Assembly (NCBI GenBank): GCA_000934455.1
Contig: KN894301.1
Coordinates: 2,397-35,254 of the forward strand
Reading direction: 5' to 3'
Length of the DNA: 32,858 nucleotides
Origin: Apostichopus parvimensis
Taxonomy: Eukaryota > Echinodermata > Holothuroidea > Aspidochirotida > Stichopodidae
Both the position numbers and the translations under genes were made by a program. Every line of letters starts with the position of its first letter. Position 1 is the stretch's first letter. Positions 19,633 to 32,026 of the stretch are shown here, in pieces. Below the pieces are notes generated by a model. That model was given only the letters and a program-made list of their open reading frames with translations. It did not search any database and was not told the origin of the DNA.

Positions 19633-22600
19633 AAATGTTAGGAAGTTGCATCATTCAAAGTAGAAAAAGAGAAAGAAGGGAAAAAAAATGTTTAAAATGA
19701 AATGTGCGTATTCAGCTAAAAATTTGGCGGACTAGGATTTCCGTTTCCCAAAGTGATAATTAATTTGTAAACATTACATCCTGTACGGTAAATGTTCCGA
19801 AGCTCTAGAAAGTAACCTTGAGTTTTGGTGTGCGGGACATTATTCCTCATTCATGAAGGTACAATTTCCTCTCAGATTACTTGGAAGTGAAAGCACTTGT
19901 AGGAACATTATCGAGAGTTACTGAAATACTTGTATGTGTATTTGCAGGTCACACACACATAAAGTCAGTTTTCAACTTTGTCGAAGGACAGCTCAATGTC
20001 AGATAGTAGCAACTCCTCTGTTAAACTAAAAATCATGTCAAAAACGCACTTGAATTTCTCTTATTTCACTGAATGTTTCTCACCAACACAACAAATCTGT
20101 TTTTTTTAGGGGGAGGGGGGAGAGATTTTTTGATATTGCACTTTATATTACTGTTTGCAAACTTTCTATAAGTTAGATTTGAAGAAAGGGGTATAAAAAT
20201 AACCTCCATTTTCCATTTATAAGAGTAATTGTGCCACCAAATTTTAAAAAAAATAGTATCTATATTCTTTTATTATTCAATTTCCATCCTTTTGATATAT
20301 GATATTTTTGTGTATCGAATATGCTCGAAAAGTTTATCAGCATACAATATCAGAAATACAAATATCAGAAATGCAAAAAGGCTTTAAAGAGAAGCAAACC
20401 CAACCATTAGCATTAGGGGTTTAATACTTGTGATGAAATTCTTTCATCAAAGAACTGAAAATCTTGATTTCATTTGGAAGATGAAACCATTTTTAATGTT
20501 CTTTCACACACAAGACTAAACTTGAGTATTGCCTAAGTATGACTTCCTCCAGACACATATGCTTGAAAATTAAATTGTTTGCTTTAGTCATTACAATGTT
20601 TACCTTCCGTGATAGAGATGGGTTTTGCGAAACCTGATTATTACTTTATTACAGTTAAATATTACAAGTTCTTAATATGACGTAATTCTAGCATTCGTCT
20701 CACTGTCGACACTGTTTATCTGCTTGAAAATATGAAAAGAAAAAAAAACGAAGGGAAGGTCTCTCGACGTAGTGAATAATGACACAGTGACATCATGCTT
20801 AACAACAAAATGGCCGCCTTTGAAGCCATGATATCTTCCAAACAGAGCAAGATTTTCCTCAGAAAAAATCATTTACGCTTAAAGATGACTGTTGGATTTA
20901 AGGAATCATTTGACAGTCTAGTCGTAGGAACGTTGTCGCTGACTTCAAAAGATCAGACTCTTGGCAGCAATCGAGGTGTCATTCAGTAAATTAATACTAC
21001 TTGTTTGCTGAGAGATAATTAACAACAACAAAGAAACAATAAAATTGCGATAAAAATTAAAGCTTTCTACAATTGGGGATAGATCTGTGGGAACATTTCC
21101 TGCCATTTAATCACCATCTGTTTATGTATTGGTAAAAAGTTGGGTGGTCATTCCTTGGAAAAATAAACTTGATATTCTTTTGCAACATTTACGTACGGTG
21201 TGAAACAAAGGTGATAGAATACTAAAACCTGTCTACCAATGCTTCCTAAAACCTCCCACCCACCCCATTTGGACCCCCTCCCCTTCGGGAAACCTGTGTC
21301 CCTAGGTGTTCATCTAACAAGGTTTGCTAATTCAGACTTGAGAATGCAAGTGGTTGATACTTCATCTTTCTACGGGAAGGGTTTCACGGGTTCGGTTTGG
21401 CAACTTTTTAATCCTTTCTAGCGAAATAAAGAATGATTCCACTCCTGTCTCTTGCAGTAGAATAGAGGCCTGGGTTCAAGAGTGAGAGCTGAGGTACTTC
21501 ACCAATAAACTTTGGAACGGAAACTCTCCACCCCCCACTCCTTCCCCCCCCTAAAATTGGGTTCGCGCATTCAGTGATTCGCCCGAACTGCTTATTTCTA
21601 TGCCTCTGACCTCCTCTGCTTTCTCAAGTTTGAATGTGACCTTTTCATAATGTAGTAAGGTTAAGAATATTAAATTCATCAGCTTACTCGACTCTATGGT
21701 CGTTTGTACATCGGGCCTCTGCTTGTTTATTAGGTTGGTTCTTGAATTTTTAAGAAGGTAGTGGGAATGTTCTTTAATACTAGCTTTATTGCATAGTAAG
21801 TCTAGCTCTATTTTTTTAACTAACAACGAAAAAAAGGTTTTATACAAAAAATGGGTATATAATTTCGCTTTATCACATTTTGTTCAATATGGCTCAAATT
21901 TCATTTCTTTTTGTTCATTTTGTCATCTTTCATTCTTTCTTTGACCTCTAACCCCATGCTTCCTGTCTCGCACACTCTGGAACATCTCACCACAACAGCA
22001 GCAGCTTGGGCGGGTAAGATTAAGTCGCCGTGGAGACCAAACTAATATGTACACATTAATCATTAATAACGATAAGAGAGTCGATTAACATCGATATATA
22101 CGAAAGTAAAAGAAGTGAGGGTACGACAAAAGATAACATTCTGCGGTGTCAAGTTACCTTATAGATTAGTGGAAAAAAGAGGGAGGCTATGTTTAGCATC
22201 TTGACCCAATTAATCTGTCACTGTTAATATCCCTTAATTTTTGTGGGTATTTGTGTTACTCCAACTTTCTTTTTTGATACGATTTGTGTTTTTGTCGTGT
22301 TCAGTAAATCTTTGCAAAAACTGACAGAACTGGATTAGTTTTACGAGTTACAGAACTACCCCTACCTACCCCCCCACCCCCGACAGCACCCTGGTTACTG
22401 AAATCGACCACAGCTCCCTGCCCCATTCCCCCTATAGGATCTGGATGCTAAACATGTCTCCTTTCTTTTATTTTGCTCAGCCTCTTTGAAAATTATTTAT
22501 TAATTTCTTTCTCTTTGAACTACTTGGTCGGTAAATTGAGCCGTTAAATCGTGGACACTTTGTCTCGATTCTTTCATTTACGTTACCGTTTCGTATCATT

Positions 22601-24172
22601 TATTTTTGCTTTCCCTTTTTTTGCATATCTATAAAGTTTTGTAATCCCTCGTACCTGACACGGTCTTCTTCTGTACTTTGCATCGGATGGTACTCTCGAT
22701 TATTTAACATTATTTTAATATTCCAGTGGTCGTTTTTACCTCTCCCAACGCCATGCATGTATTTTCACGTTGGTGGTAGGTTTGCATTAACGTCAAGATA
22801 TGTAACAAATTTATCCAGTCGACTGGAAAGGTTTAGAATCATAGTTTATCCACTTACAGGAATATTTTGGTTTTCGTACGGCTTGTGTATATATGTTACA
22901 TTAAACTTGGTGGAGGTCACGGGTCGTTGCATGTCCTGGAGGTCACAGGTCATTTGGATTTCAAACTCTGTCCAAAAAAAAAATCCTTGAAGATACAGAA
23001 ATTGCATAAGACATGGATAACATCTGGACTAGTTTTCATCTGTATCCATCAAACTTCAATCTTCTGTTTTTACTACAATGAATGGTACAGCCAGGTCAGC
23101 CCTGTTGATTCAATGCCATGTTAGTTTCACATTAACAAACACACTGTAATACATTGTAATACTACAACTGCACAACACATTTGGACAATCTTTTACCCAG
23201 CACTTTTTTTTCATAATCAAAATCATAAAGAAAATTGTACAACGTATGGAAAATTACGAGGGACTCTACTCTCAACCGAAGGAAACGTTACAAAAATGTT
23301 CTTGCTTTCGGATTCGGGCAAGCTCCCGGCCGGGTTAACACGCACTGTTATTGTGTTTTGTTCGGTTTTCTTGCAATTTTTGATGCCATTTTTGTGATGC
23401 TATATTTTGTCTTGCATGCATACTATGCGTCCATATCCATTATTAACACTCTCTGAGCTATTTATAATAAAAAATTTGAAGCCAATCGACAGCAGGCATC
23501 TTTCATTTTCGGGTTCTCTTTGAAAGAGATTGGACCCTGGACAACTCGAAATAGGAAAATTATAAAGAAAAAAAGAGAAAAAAGAAGGGTCTCTTGCTGA
23601 AACAGAAAGACGATATAAAGTCTGGGTGTGTTCAGTTGAGTGACTCAGCTCAGGGTTTTAATACTAGCATTACATGTTCGTGTGCTTTGATTCATTGCCC
23701 AGGGGAGAATAAGTTTTCAGAAAGTACTCTTGAAAGTGAAGGAGACTGAAGCAGCCCAGTTTGTAGCAGTTGAACACAGCCGAGAGGTAAAAGAAAAACC
23801 TCATGTAGCCACTTAGAAGAAGGAGAAAAATATCAGGACTGAACCAGAGCATCCCAAACTTTAGAGGAAAAAAAAAAGCGATAATTTGACAATACGGACC
23901 GAAGTTCACGAAAATGCAAAAGTGATACACCCCATGGTGTAGAGTATAATGATTTTATCCAGTTCCTGATCGTTCACAATTTGAAAATAAATGTTGTCAG
24001 TAAAAATTTGATTCTTTCACGAAGATTGTGAACCAGTTTAATTGAAGCAATTAACCATTTATTAAAAACTTCAGCGTCAACAAGTGCTTATTTGCGATCA
24101 CAAAAATGTAATTTGCACTGTATATATTTTATAATAATGTGTGTATACAACAAACACACTCACAGACAAACT

Positions 24173-24212
24173 TATACATATATGTATATATGTACTAATA
24201 TACCTACATATG

Positions 24213-24244
<32 letters not shown>

Positions 24245-24298
24245 TACACACATATATACACACATATATACCTACATATGTATATATACATGTATATG
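24173..24298. repeat. TA/CA compound microsatellite
   Basis: Runs of (TA)n mixed with repeated TATATACACACA units. Makes a spurious open frame at 24092-24355. Confidence 0.9.
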
Positions 24299-24535
24299 CT
24301 TTATGTCCTATCGCTAACCTTGAGTTGCTTATTTTCTTTGCACGTTTTTACGTAATGATAAATATTATTATGTACATTTTTCCAATGTTTTTGGCAAATC
24401 AATAAATAATTCCTGATTCCTGCATTTCCTAGCAGCTCCTCCCAATAGTCTTTCCTGGCGTTATTGGAATGCGCAATGCTTGTTTTCCGTGCTATTGCTC
24501 AATATTATTGATTTATGCATGCCTTCATGAATATA

Positions 24536-24592
24536 CAAAGGCCTGCTTTCAATACTTCAACATGCAAGATTTGCATGTTTGTTAGGCCTTTG
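24536..24592. repeat. Nested inverted repeat
   Basis: Outer arms CAAAGGCCT (24536-24544) and AGGCCTTTG (24584-24592); inner arms AACATGCAA (24559-24567) and TTGCATGTT (24571-24579) around GAT. The two 9-bp stems could fold together as a bulged hairpin. Confidence 0.8.
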
Positions 24593-24758
24593 ACAGAGGA
24601 AATGAAGTTTTTATGTGCCCATGACTTTTGAAATTGTATTTACTATGTTTGTTATTGTTGTGTTATTGTTCAACATGATTGATTCATGCCTTAATGAACA
24701 TTTGAAAAAAGCTCTCTTTTGTACTTATCACATAATGGAACTTGGACTGGTTTGCATC

Positions 24759-24903
<145 letters not shown>

Positions 24904-25005
24904 TTATATGAAGCGTAACATTTACGGTCCTCGTAAAAGGCAAATGAAAATGCTCGATTTTAATATTTTTTCTTGTGTCATATTTATTTTTGTTTTCTTC
25001 ACCAG

Positions 25006-25110
25006 GATAAATAAAATTGACATTGGTGCTCCAAGGGACTATCAACACATCTTCCACGTGGGTCCGGACGGCCAAGTCGAGGGCGATCCGACATTCGGCG
25101 GGACAGATTA
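25006..25110 (+). CDS. TNK2: ACK-like exon: canonical CRIB (Cdc42/Rac-binding) motif
   Basis: Exon of 105 nt, finishing Arg337 and ending in phase 2 (TA|T). T-rich acceptor ending CACCAG, donor GTAAGT. Residues 343-356, IGAPRDYQHIFHVG, fit the CRIB consensus I-S-x-P-x-x-F-x-H-x-x-H-V-G at every position except Gly for Ser, with Tyr for Phe. CRIB motifs bind GTP-loaded Cdc42 or Rac. Finding this after kinase and SH3 domains is what identifies the gene as ACK-type. The motif is closer to the PAK/WASP consensus than the divergent human ACK1 version. The exon sits 7 kb after the previous one and 102 bases after a long (ATC)n array; phase and basic context (INK before the motif) support joining them. 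Confidence 0.86.
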
Positions 25111-25642
25111 GTAAGTCAATATCAGGATCGTGGACGACCAGGTCGGAACCCTGCGGACAATTTATGTCTCCGGGTCCCTCCTTTTCACGTCCTCATTGTT
25201 CCTTTAGTAATATTATGACAATGAGAATACATTCTTTATCCCTTATCTCCCTGGGGCTGTACCTCATCTCCTACCCCCTCCACTACCCCCTCTCATCTAC
25301 CCCCTCTCCTACCCCTCCTGGAGCTTTGCATCAGACTCTCTATTCGATAGTAGGTGTTTGTCCTTTCCGTCTCAAGCCATAAGTCCCTGTGTTATCGCTC
25401 AATGCTCCTCCGATCTGATGGAGAAGGATATTTTCTAACACCACTCCAGTGTATATTGTAGTTAGTGGTTAAAATGAAGATAACTTCAAACCTAACCTAG
25501 GGACAGAACAGAATCAAAATCATTCCCATAATTAATTACTCGAAAAGTTTTCAAAATTAGCATTTGTTTTTGAGCCGGTTTATTTTATGACAAATAAACT
25601 CAAAAGTTTTGCATTGAGTTTATCCTTTGCCCCCCTCTGCAG
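25111..25642 (+). other. Intron 8
   Basis: GTAAGT to CTGCAG. Contains a C-rich block at 25268-25318 (repeated CTACCCCCTC words; G-quadruplex-prone on the minus strand). The acceptor has a CCCCCCTCT tract. Confidence 0.83.
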
Positions 25643-25988
25643 TAGTACCATGCCGGTGACTTCCCTACACGTGGAAAAAAGCCCTCAGACCAGGAGGATC
25701 CTTAGACCGACACAACTGCCCCCATCAGTACCCCCACCAGGTGCCCCGGAGCATACAGTAGTAGTACCGTCCCCTCACCAGCCCAGGAAGGCATCTCCGG
25801 AGTCCTTTGAGCCACCACCTTCCTTAGAAGCAGCCGCCCCTCAGTATGTGAACCGGGTGGAGGCGAGTCCGGACATCCTACATGGCACCACGGATGTACC
25901 CGACGGCAGAGCCAGGAAGGAAAACAACCACAACAGCCTCGTCTACCAAAATGGGAAAGACAGCCCATCCTCTCCGGAAGAATTTTCC
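25643..25988 (+). CDS. TNK2: ACK-like exon: proline-rich, serine-rich tail
   Basis: Exon of 346 nt: one base completes Tyr372, then 115 codons, ending phase 0 at donor GTAAGT. Acceptor CCCCCCTCTGCAG. The sequence is low in hydrophobics and rich in Pro and Ser, with LPPSVPPPGAP, VVPSPHQPRKASP and SFEPPPSLEAAAPQYV as possible SH3 or WW ligands. RKASPES and DSPSSPEE look like serine phosphorylation sites. ACK kinases have a long proline-rich region after CRIB that binds clathrin, adaptors and SH3 proteins; sequence is poorly conserved there, so this rests on phase, open frame, composition and position. The protein must continue: reading past the donor gives only 17 more codons, and no stop-ending exon or UBA domain was found downstream. 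Confidence 0.78.
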
Positions 25989-26278
25989 GTAAGTCCTCCT
26001 TTAAAAATATCAAATGGCGTGCAATCGCATGTGGCTTAATACTCTACTTCTAGGAAAGCTGTGAAATTTAATTCGAGAAAATTTTAAGGTATTCGAAACA
26101 AATTCATGTGAAAAGTGCGTATCTCACATCTAGAGTGTTAAGACCACATCGATAAAATAAATGATAATAAAAAGATGAAGAAACAATGAATTTATTCATT
26201 CATTCCTTGAATCTTCTCTTCACCACGGGAGTATTAAGTTAAAGAACCTAAAGGTATATACATGAAACATTTAAAATG

Positions 26279-26502
26279 TTAATATTTAAAACACTCATAT
26301 AATAAATGTTAGTAAACGTTAATAAACTATCAAGAAAAACCCTATAATTAAGTGATATCAACCGATAATTAAAAATAATCTATCGAGTTGTTAATATAAA
26401 AACACTTTATGTTAATAAAATGTTAGTGAACGTTAATACACTACAAAGAAGCAAATTATAATTAAGTAATAATGATAACTAAAAAATATATCAAAAGAGT
26501 TA
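26279..26502. repeat. Two-copy tandem duplication, period 112 bp
   Basis: Units start with TTAATATTTAAAACACT (26279) and TTAATATAAAAACACTTT (26391). They share AATGTTAGTRAACGTTAATA, TATAATTAAGT and GATAAYTAAAAA. Confidence 0.85.
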
Positions 26503-26566
26503 AAAAAGATGGAATAAGTAAGTAAACAAGAATAATCTTCAAAAACCAATTATATTTTTAATCCCA

Positions 26567-26587
26567 GTAACACAATAATTGTGTTAC
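26567..26587. repeat. 21-bp perfect palindrome
   Basis: Arms GTAACACAAT and ATTGTGTTAC around a single A, the same 10+1+10 geometry and AATAATT centre as the one at 7397-7417. Confidence 0.85.
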
Positions 26588-26832
26588 AACAAAAGTATAA
26601 TTTCATTTTCTAACCAAGGCAAGCCATGTGAAAGTGAGAATGGGATTAACTTACGGGTATTAACTTTGCTAAGAAACCTGAATGCTATCATTGAAAGTGT
26701 TGTTAAAACGTTTAATTGATGGTGGATGCGACAAGATTTTCCCTGAATGGCAACCCAGGTTAAAAGTTCAAGCCAAACTGATGTCTCAACTAGAAATATC
26801 TTGACATGAGACCTTATTCAGGCATGAGCTTT

Positions 26833-26850
26833 TTCCGCGAATTCGCGGAA
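26833..26850. repeat. 18-bp perfect CpG-containing palindrome
   Basis: TTCCGCGAATTCGCGGAA, followed at once by a partial second CCGCGA. It stands out in AT-rich DNA and may be part of a transposon-derived repeat. Confidence 0.8.
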
Positions 26851-27344
26851 TATCCGCGATTTCTTTTCTACCTTCGAGAATTAAACCTCGCAATTTCCGT
26901 AAATTTCTAACAACAGCACTGTATCGTTTGATCCGTCGTTCGCATGTTTTTCATAACCTATGGATATCCAACCTGCAGGGGAAAAAAAATATTATCCTAA
27001 CACACTGTAGCATATGCAAACTGGAGCCTATACCGCAATTTTTGCAAAGTTCTTTTAATTTTTTTTTTCCCCAGGCTCATCCCTGCTTATTCTTGCCCTT
27101 TGTTTTTTCCTTTCACGGTAAAACATTAACAGTGTCGATACCGAAAACAATGCCGTCATCAGGCCCAGTCCAGACTTTCAAATTGTTAGTTTTAGCAATT
27201 TGCAAGATAAAGCACAAGTGGCTCACTGAAGTCATATTGAGATTTGATAAAATATTTTAGAGTCTGCATTTGCAAACACATATCTATTCACAATACAAAA
27301 CAAGTACAAATTAAATTAAATTTAAATTAAATTAAATAAAAAAG

Positions 27345-27430
27345 GTGATCGACTTGATCAATTCTTCAGCCTAACTTGTGAAAGAACGTCAGATCTGTGG
27401 CATCTCCTAGATGGAACAAGATTTTTCATA
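27345..27430 (+). repeat. Dispersed GACTTGWTCAAGTC repeat, copy 2
   Basis: GACTTGATCAATTCTTCAGC then TGTGAAAGAACGTCAGATCT and GGCATCTCC. One palindrome half is mutated (CAATTC for CAAGTC). Aligns with copy 4 through its TCTGTCACATCTCCC segment. Confidence 0.7.
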
Positions 27431-29552
27431 GCTGTGTTTTTTTTTGGCAGGGTTGGGGGGTGGGGGGAGGGGAGTTGGACATGACAGGTAAATTTCTATC
27501 TCATGGACCATTGATATTATGTGGATATATGTCTCCTTTTAAAGAATTAACACACAAGAGAACTGATATAAAACCTATTACTGCATTACAATATGATTTA
27601 TTTCATAAAATTGAACAAGTATTAGTTTACAAAATCACCATGATTGCAGTCATTGCAGTCACGGCATTGCCATATTATTAATATTAGGACCGTCGTTTTC
27701 AGTCTGTTTTAATACTCGGAGTAAAGCTCTGTTATGATTCTGCGTCACGTTTGCAACAATTGCACTCGTGACTCTCTTTCTGAGAAATCTGGATCACACT
27801 CGCATAACTTGTGCATGGGTGGTCTTCAACTATTCAAATATTGAGGTCATTTTGCATATATGCTTTCATAGGCATCGTTCATTCTGTACAGACGTGTAAC
27901 AAGAAATGAAAGAAGAAAAGAAAGAGGCAAATTCACATAGTTGATTGCATGGCTGTTTCATTTAGCGTGATATCCCAGGGGCCTCTCTTGAAATCTATAT
28001 TTACACCGAAGTGAAAGCACTTGTAACCATGACAAAACTATCCTCAAATGATTTTGCTCGGTCATATTTCCCAGGCATTACAAAGATTTGAGTGACCCTC
28101 GTTATGATAACGGATTTCACTTTGCAAACTATTCCGAGAAGGTTCCGTAGCAACCACACACACACACAAAAAACAAAGATTTCAAAACCTTACCCAATGT
28201 CTTTTTTGCTAGGTTCAGAAGTTCAGTACTGACTGACCAAGATGTAATTACTTCATTAATAATTTATTAATATAAATTATAATTAATAGTCTGCAAAGAT
28301 TTATTCCAGTATTTTATAGTTATAGGTTTTTTCTCACAGATGCAACAAAGCATTCTCACCCTATTGATAAACCTTGGTGATAAAAAAAAGCCTCTCAGTT
28401 AAATAAAAGCCAAAAACAATTTCTCTCCCTGCTTTCACACAAATAGGCCAAGGTTTTAATCCGCTCTCGAAAGTCTTAACACGCCTTTGCCAAATGTCCA
28501 TACATGTTTTGGACATGTGTATAGACCTTTTCTCAGAGTTTGGAAACATCTGCAAATGACATTAATGCAGCAAACTGAAAATGGATATTATGAAAAACGG
28601 GCTTCTCTTGTGAGATGAGGGGGAAAACTCTAAATGAACAAACGATAAATGAAAACTTGATGTATCAAAGAGATGCATCTTCAGTTCTGGTATTAAACAA
28701 AACACAATGTAGTTCCAACAGTAACAGATGCAAGCATACTGGAGTAACCTATGGTAGTTATATCCATGGTTTTGTGGACGAGCGTCAAAACGTTTTAGAT
28801 ATTTTGATACTGTTAGACAAGGATTATTGTGGGTTAAAGATATGTATGTACTTATGTATGTATGGTTAAATGTATGTTTGTCAAGTATTTGCATTTATTC
28901 AACTTGTCGAGTATCATTACAAGTTATGACGTTATGATTAGCATCAGTCTTTACATCCACTTAATACTTGTTACAATATTTATTATAGTATATATTATAA
29001 TGAGTTTTTAAGAAAAATTCACCCTCTTTTCATTGCTAAAAGCTGCAAAGAGAAACCAAAACAATGAAACCAAAAAAATAGTAGGAAAATGTGCAGTACT
29101 GTAATCATCGTTCAATAATACCTGTTTTAAGAGAACGGTGAAAAAATTGCTGGTTTTCTTGCCTGAAATTCACTCGCATTTTGCTTTCATTTGATAGAAG
29201 AGTATAGCAGCATGGGTATAACTCTTCATTAAATATCTAACCCAGTCGAGGATCAGGCAGATGATCATACTTGTCACTGAGACATTGACCTTTCCATAGC
29301 AACCATCTTTGGGGGTCGTTTATAGGGTCAATCTTTGTTTTGGTGTCTCTTCATCAGCAGCTTTCCTACGATGATTCTCTTTATAGGAAAACCTTTCATT
29401 TCGGTCATTAATGATCTCTTTGGAGTATGCATAATTAGTTTAGATACTCAGGAGTCGCGTCAAATAGATCTGTCGTGTAAATCTTGTCACCAAGATTATA
29501 AACAGACCAAATATATAAACCGCATTCCAGTAACTGTCGGTGTGGGGAACCC

Positions 29553-29640
29553 CGATGATGTCATACTTTTGACTTGATCAAGTCTTCAGCCTTGTGTGTG
29601 AAGAGATTCACACATTATGTAAGAACCGAAATGCAGAAAA
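29553..29640 (+). repeat. Dispersed GACTTGWTCAAGTC repeat, copy 3
   Basis: GATGATGTCATACTTTTGAC followed by TTGATCAAGTCTTCAGCCTT and GTGTGTGAAGAGATTCACAC. The palindrome GACTTGATCAAGTC is intact (29571-29584). Confidence 0.75.
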
Positions 29641-29714
29641 TTATCACCTTGAATATTGACCTTTCAATATTAACCTTTGTCACCAGTTATTTAGGAGCAT
29701 GGGTGATGGTCAGG

Positions 29715-29750
29715 ATGGGGTGGTGGGGGGGGAGGGGTGGTAGGGGGGGT
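29715..29750 (+). repeat. G-rich, quadruplex-prone block
   Basis: GATGGGGTGGTGGGGGGGGA then GGGGTGGTAGGGGGGG: four or more G-runs of length four or longer within 36 bases. Confidence 0.75.
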
Positions 29751-30073
29751 TGCGGCTTCTGTGTGGATGGTGAAGCTAACCCAGACAATCTATTATAATA
29801 TGGAGGGTAAATGGTGGTATAAATCAACAGCTAGCTGCCTGGCCATGGATGATCATCCATTCTCATTTTCGACATTTCTTCGAACCTTTCTAGCAGCCTG
29901 TCAAACTCCGGTCCCCTAATCGCTTAATCGGCAAGAGATTGGTGGTCAGCTGCGACGGTCAAGTATGATATTCTTTCTTGGAACCGGACCTCAATAAAAA
30001 AATTGCACCGCAAAGCTAAAAGCGAGCTGAATTTCCACATTTGATCAGATTTTATATTTTATGCACGAACGTT

Positions 30074-30097
30074 GTCACTGTTTCTGTCAACAGTGAC
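30074..30097. repeat. Inverted repeat, 9-bp arms
   Basis: GTCACTGTT and AACAGTGAC separated by TCTGTC. Confidence 0.75.
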
Positions 30098-30448
30098 TGA
30101 CGTAGTTTTTCCGCTCATCAGATGGGGATTTATATCACAAAGAGACAGATTGTTTATTTACTTTTTGGCCGAATTTTGCGATGGATAAAAAACAAAAAGC
30201 CAAACTGCACACACTTTTGTTGAAAAGTAATCGTCATCATTTTTGGTTTATAGCAAGGAGGATATTAGAAGCTCATGTACCTCAGAATATGTGTAAAACC
30301 TACACTGACCCTTAATAACATGTCCTCATAATAGTTGCGTCATTAAATTGTCTCTAGTTAAACCATTTTGTTTACCTTTCTTGCTACGACCAATTTTGAT
30401 GCTAGTTTCTTCTGAAACATGGGTTCAAGCAGTGCCTGTGTGAGGACT

Positions 30449-30545
30449 CTATGATGTCATATTTAGACTTGTTCAAGTCTTCAGCCTTGTCTGTGAAGAA
30501 ACAGTAAATCTGTCACATCTCCCAAAGGGAATCAGATTTTTCTCC
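30449..30545 (+). repeat. Dispersed GACTTGWTCAAGTC repeat, copy 4
   Basis: ATGATGTCATATTTAGACTT then GTTCAAGTCTTCAGCCTTG, GTGAAGAAACAG, TCTGTCACATCTCCC and AATCAGATTTTT. The fullest copy in the window. Confidence 0.78.
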
Positions 30546-31731
30546 GCTGTTTTCGTGGGAAGTCGTTCGTGACAGTTATGTCTTTCACAGAGACCAATAT
30601 TAAATGATGGTTCAGTTTGTTCCTCATTTAAGATTTTTTTTACAATTTTTGTTATAGAAATAGAATTATACATTCTCATTCAATATCTTCCTTCCCACTT
30701 ACTGCGATTTCAAGGTTTGAATTCTTTCTGTTGTTTGCGATTTCTTTTTCTCTTTTGTCACCATGATGTTCCCATGAATATTATAATATCATATAATACT
30801 GCTGGAAAAGTCACTGGGGCAGAGTAAAGTTTTTTAATTCCATGTTTTTCTTTTCGTTAATATTTATTATGCTGGTCAAGTACCTTTTCATACATGTAAA
30901 ATTTATTGCTCATAAAGCCCACTGTATTCTTTTAGTTATCTATATCTATCAAGCCTCAACAAAAACTTCTGCTTTGTTTGGAACTGTGGAAAATTTCGAC
31001 GAACAGACTAGAATTGCCCTCGCCAAAACATTAGAAAATTTGCACGCCTTGAATGGTTAAAATTCACTCTAAGCTATTAACACTGCCATGTGTTTGGTAT
31101 GTGTAGTACAGGAGTACTACAATGCTACGAGCGATTATTCAATCCAAATGAACATGAATGCATATGACATCATCAACGACGTGACGTCTAACAACTTTTC
31201 TTCTCTCAATCAATTTTGAATGAACATCGACAACCTGTCGTGACTTCTGGCTGAAAAGCATATTTTTTGACGAGGCTTGGTATAGACAGTGCATAATATA
31301 CATTTCACCCTTTTGGTTTTTAATTTTTCATCCTGGTTCACTAACATTCTTACCTCCTCTCTTCCACCCTTTTTTCTTTTACATGACAGCTTACTCCAGT
31401 AAGTACCCCTTGTTCTGATAAACCCCCTTTGACCTATAATACTCGAGCCATAAAGCAGACACGAATTAATATTGTATATTGCATGCGAGCAGTGTAATTA
31501 ACGGTTTCATTTCAGATTATATAGATAACTTTTTCCCACCCAATCCCCTCTTCCCTTAATATTTAGTATGAAACAAACTAAAAGCATTTTTAACGTATCT
31601 TCGATGCAATTCCCTGTTGTCGTCGTTGTCTGCTTGATCTCATGTAGTTATCGTTTCTCTCACATTTAACGTTTGAAAATCTTCCCTAAAAGCAATTGAG
31701 CAGAAAACTTTTGCCTTGCAAGTTGTCAAAA

Positions 31732-31915
31732 GTATCAAGTGTTTGATTTAAGTAAGACATATATAGTGAAGGTTGCACCAAAACACTCTATATAGTAAAT
31801 ATTAACAATGAGGGTTGATCTAAGGCACTTTATGAAATGAACAAAGTATCGAGTGTTTGATTTAAGTATGATATGTATATAGCAAAGGTTGGACCAAAGC
31901 ACTTTATAATGAATT
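31732..31915. repeat. Tandem duplication, period about 115 bp
   Basis: AGTATCAAGTGTTTGATTTA near 31732 and AGTATCGAGTGTTTGATTTA near 31848. Both continue AGTAWGAYATRTATAT, AAGGTTGSACCAAARCACT. A partial middle piece (GGGTTGATCTAAGGCACTTT) lies between. Confidence 0.82.
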
Positions 31916-31951
31916 GACCGAATTGTCTATCATACGTAGAATATGTGGCAG

Positions 31952-32026
31952 TGGAGGGGTAAGTAGGGGAGGTAGAGGGGGTGGGAAGGTAGGGGGAGAG
32001 AGGGGTGGGTAGGGGAGAGGGGGATT
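31952..32026 (+). repeat. G-rich, quadruplex-prone block
   Basis: At least nine runs of three to five Gs in about 75 bases, separated by short A/T spacers (for example GGTAGGGGGAGAGAGGGGTG). Confidence 0.8.

Noticed and set aside
20795-20989. 64-codon frame beginning near AAAATGGCCGCC, a YY1-like word
   Set aside because: No domain, no promoter context and no conserved feature; one short motif match is not enough.
21551-21847. 98-codon minus-strand frame
   Set aside because: Composition is fairly protein-like, but there is no ATG start, no recognised domain and no splice context; left unassigned.
30095-30125. Second possible hammerhead on the minus strand (CTGATGAGCGGAAAAAC then GTC)
   Set aside because: Core words are present, but there is no stem II and no stem I pairing, so it is chance.
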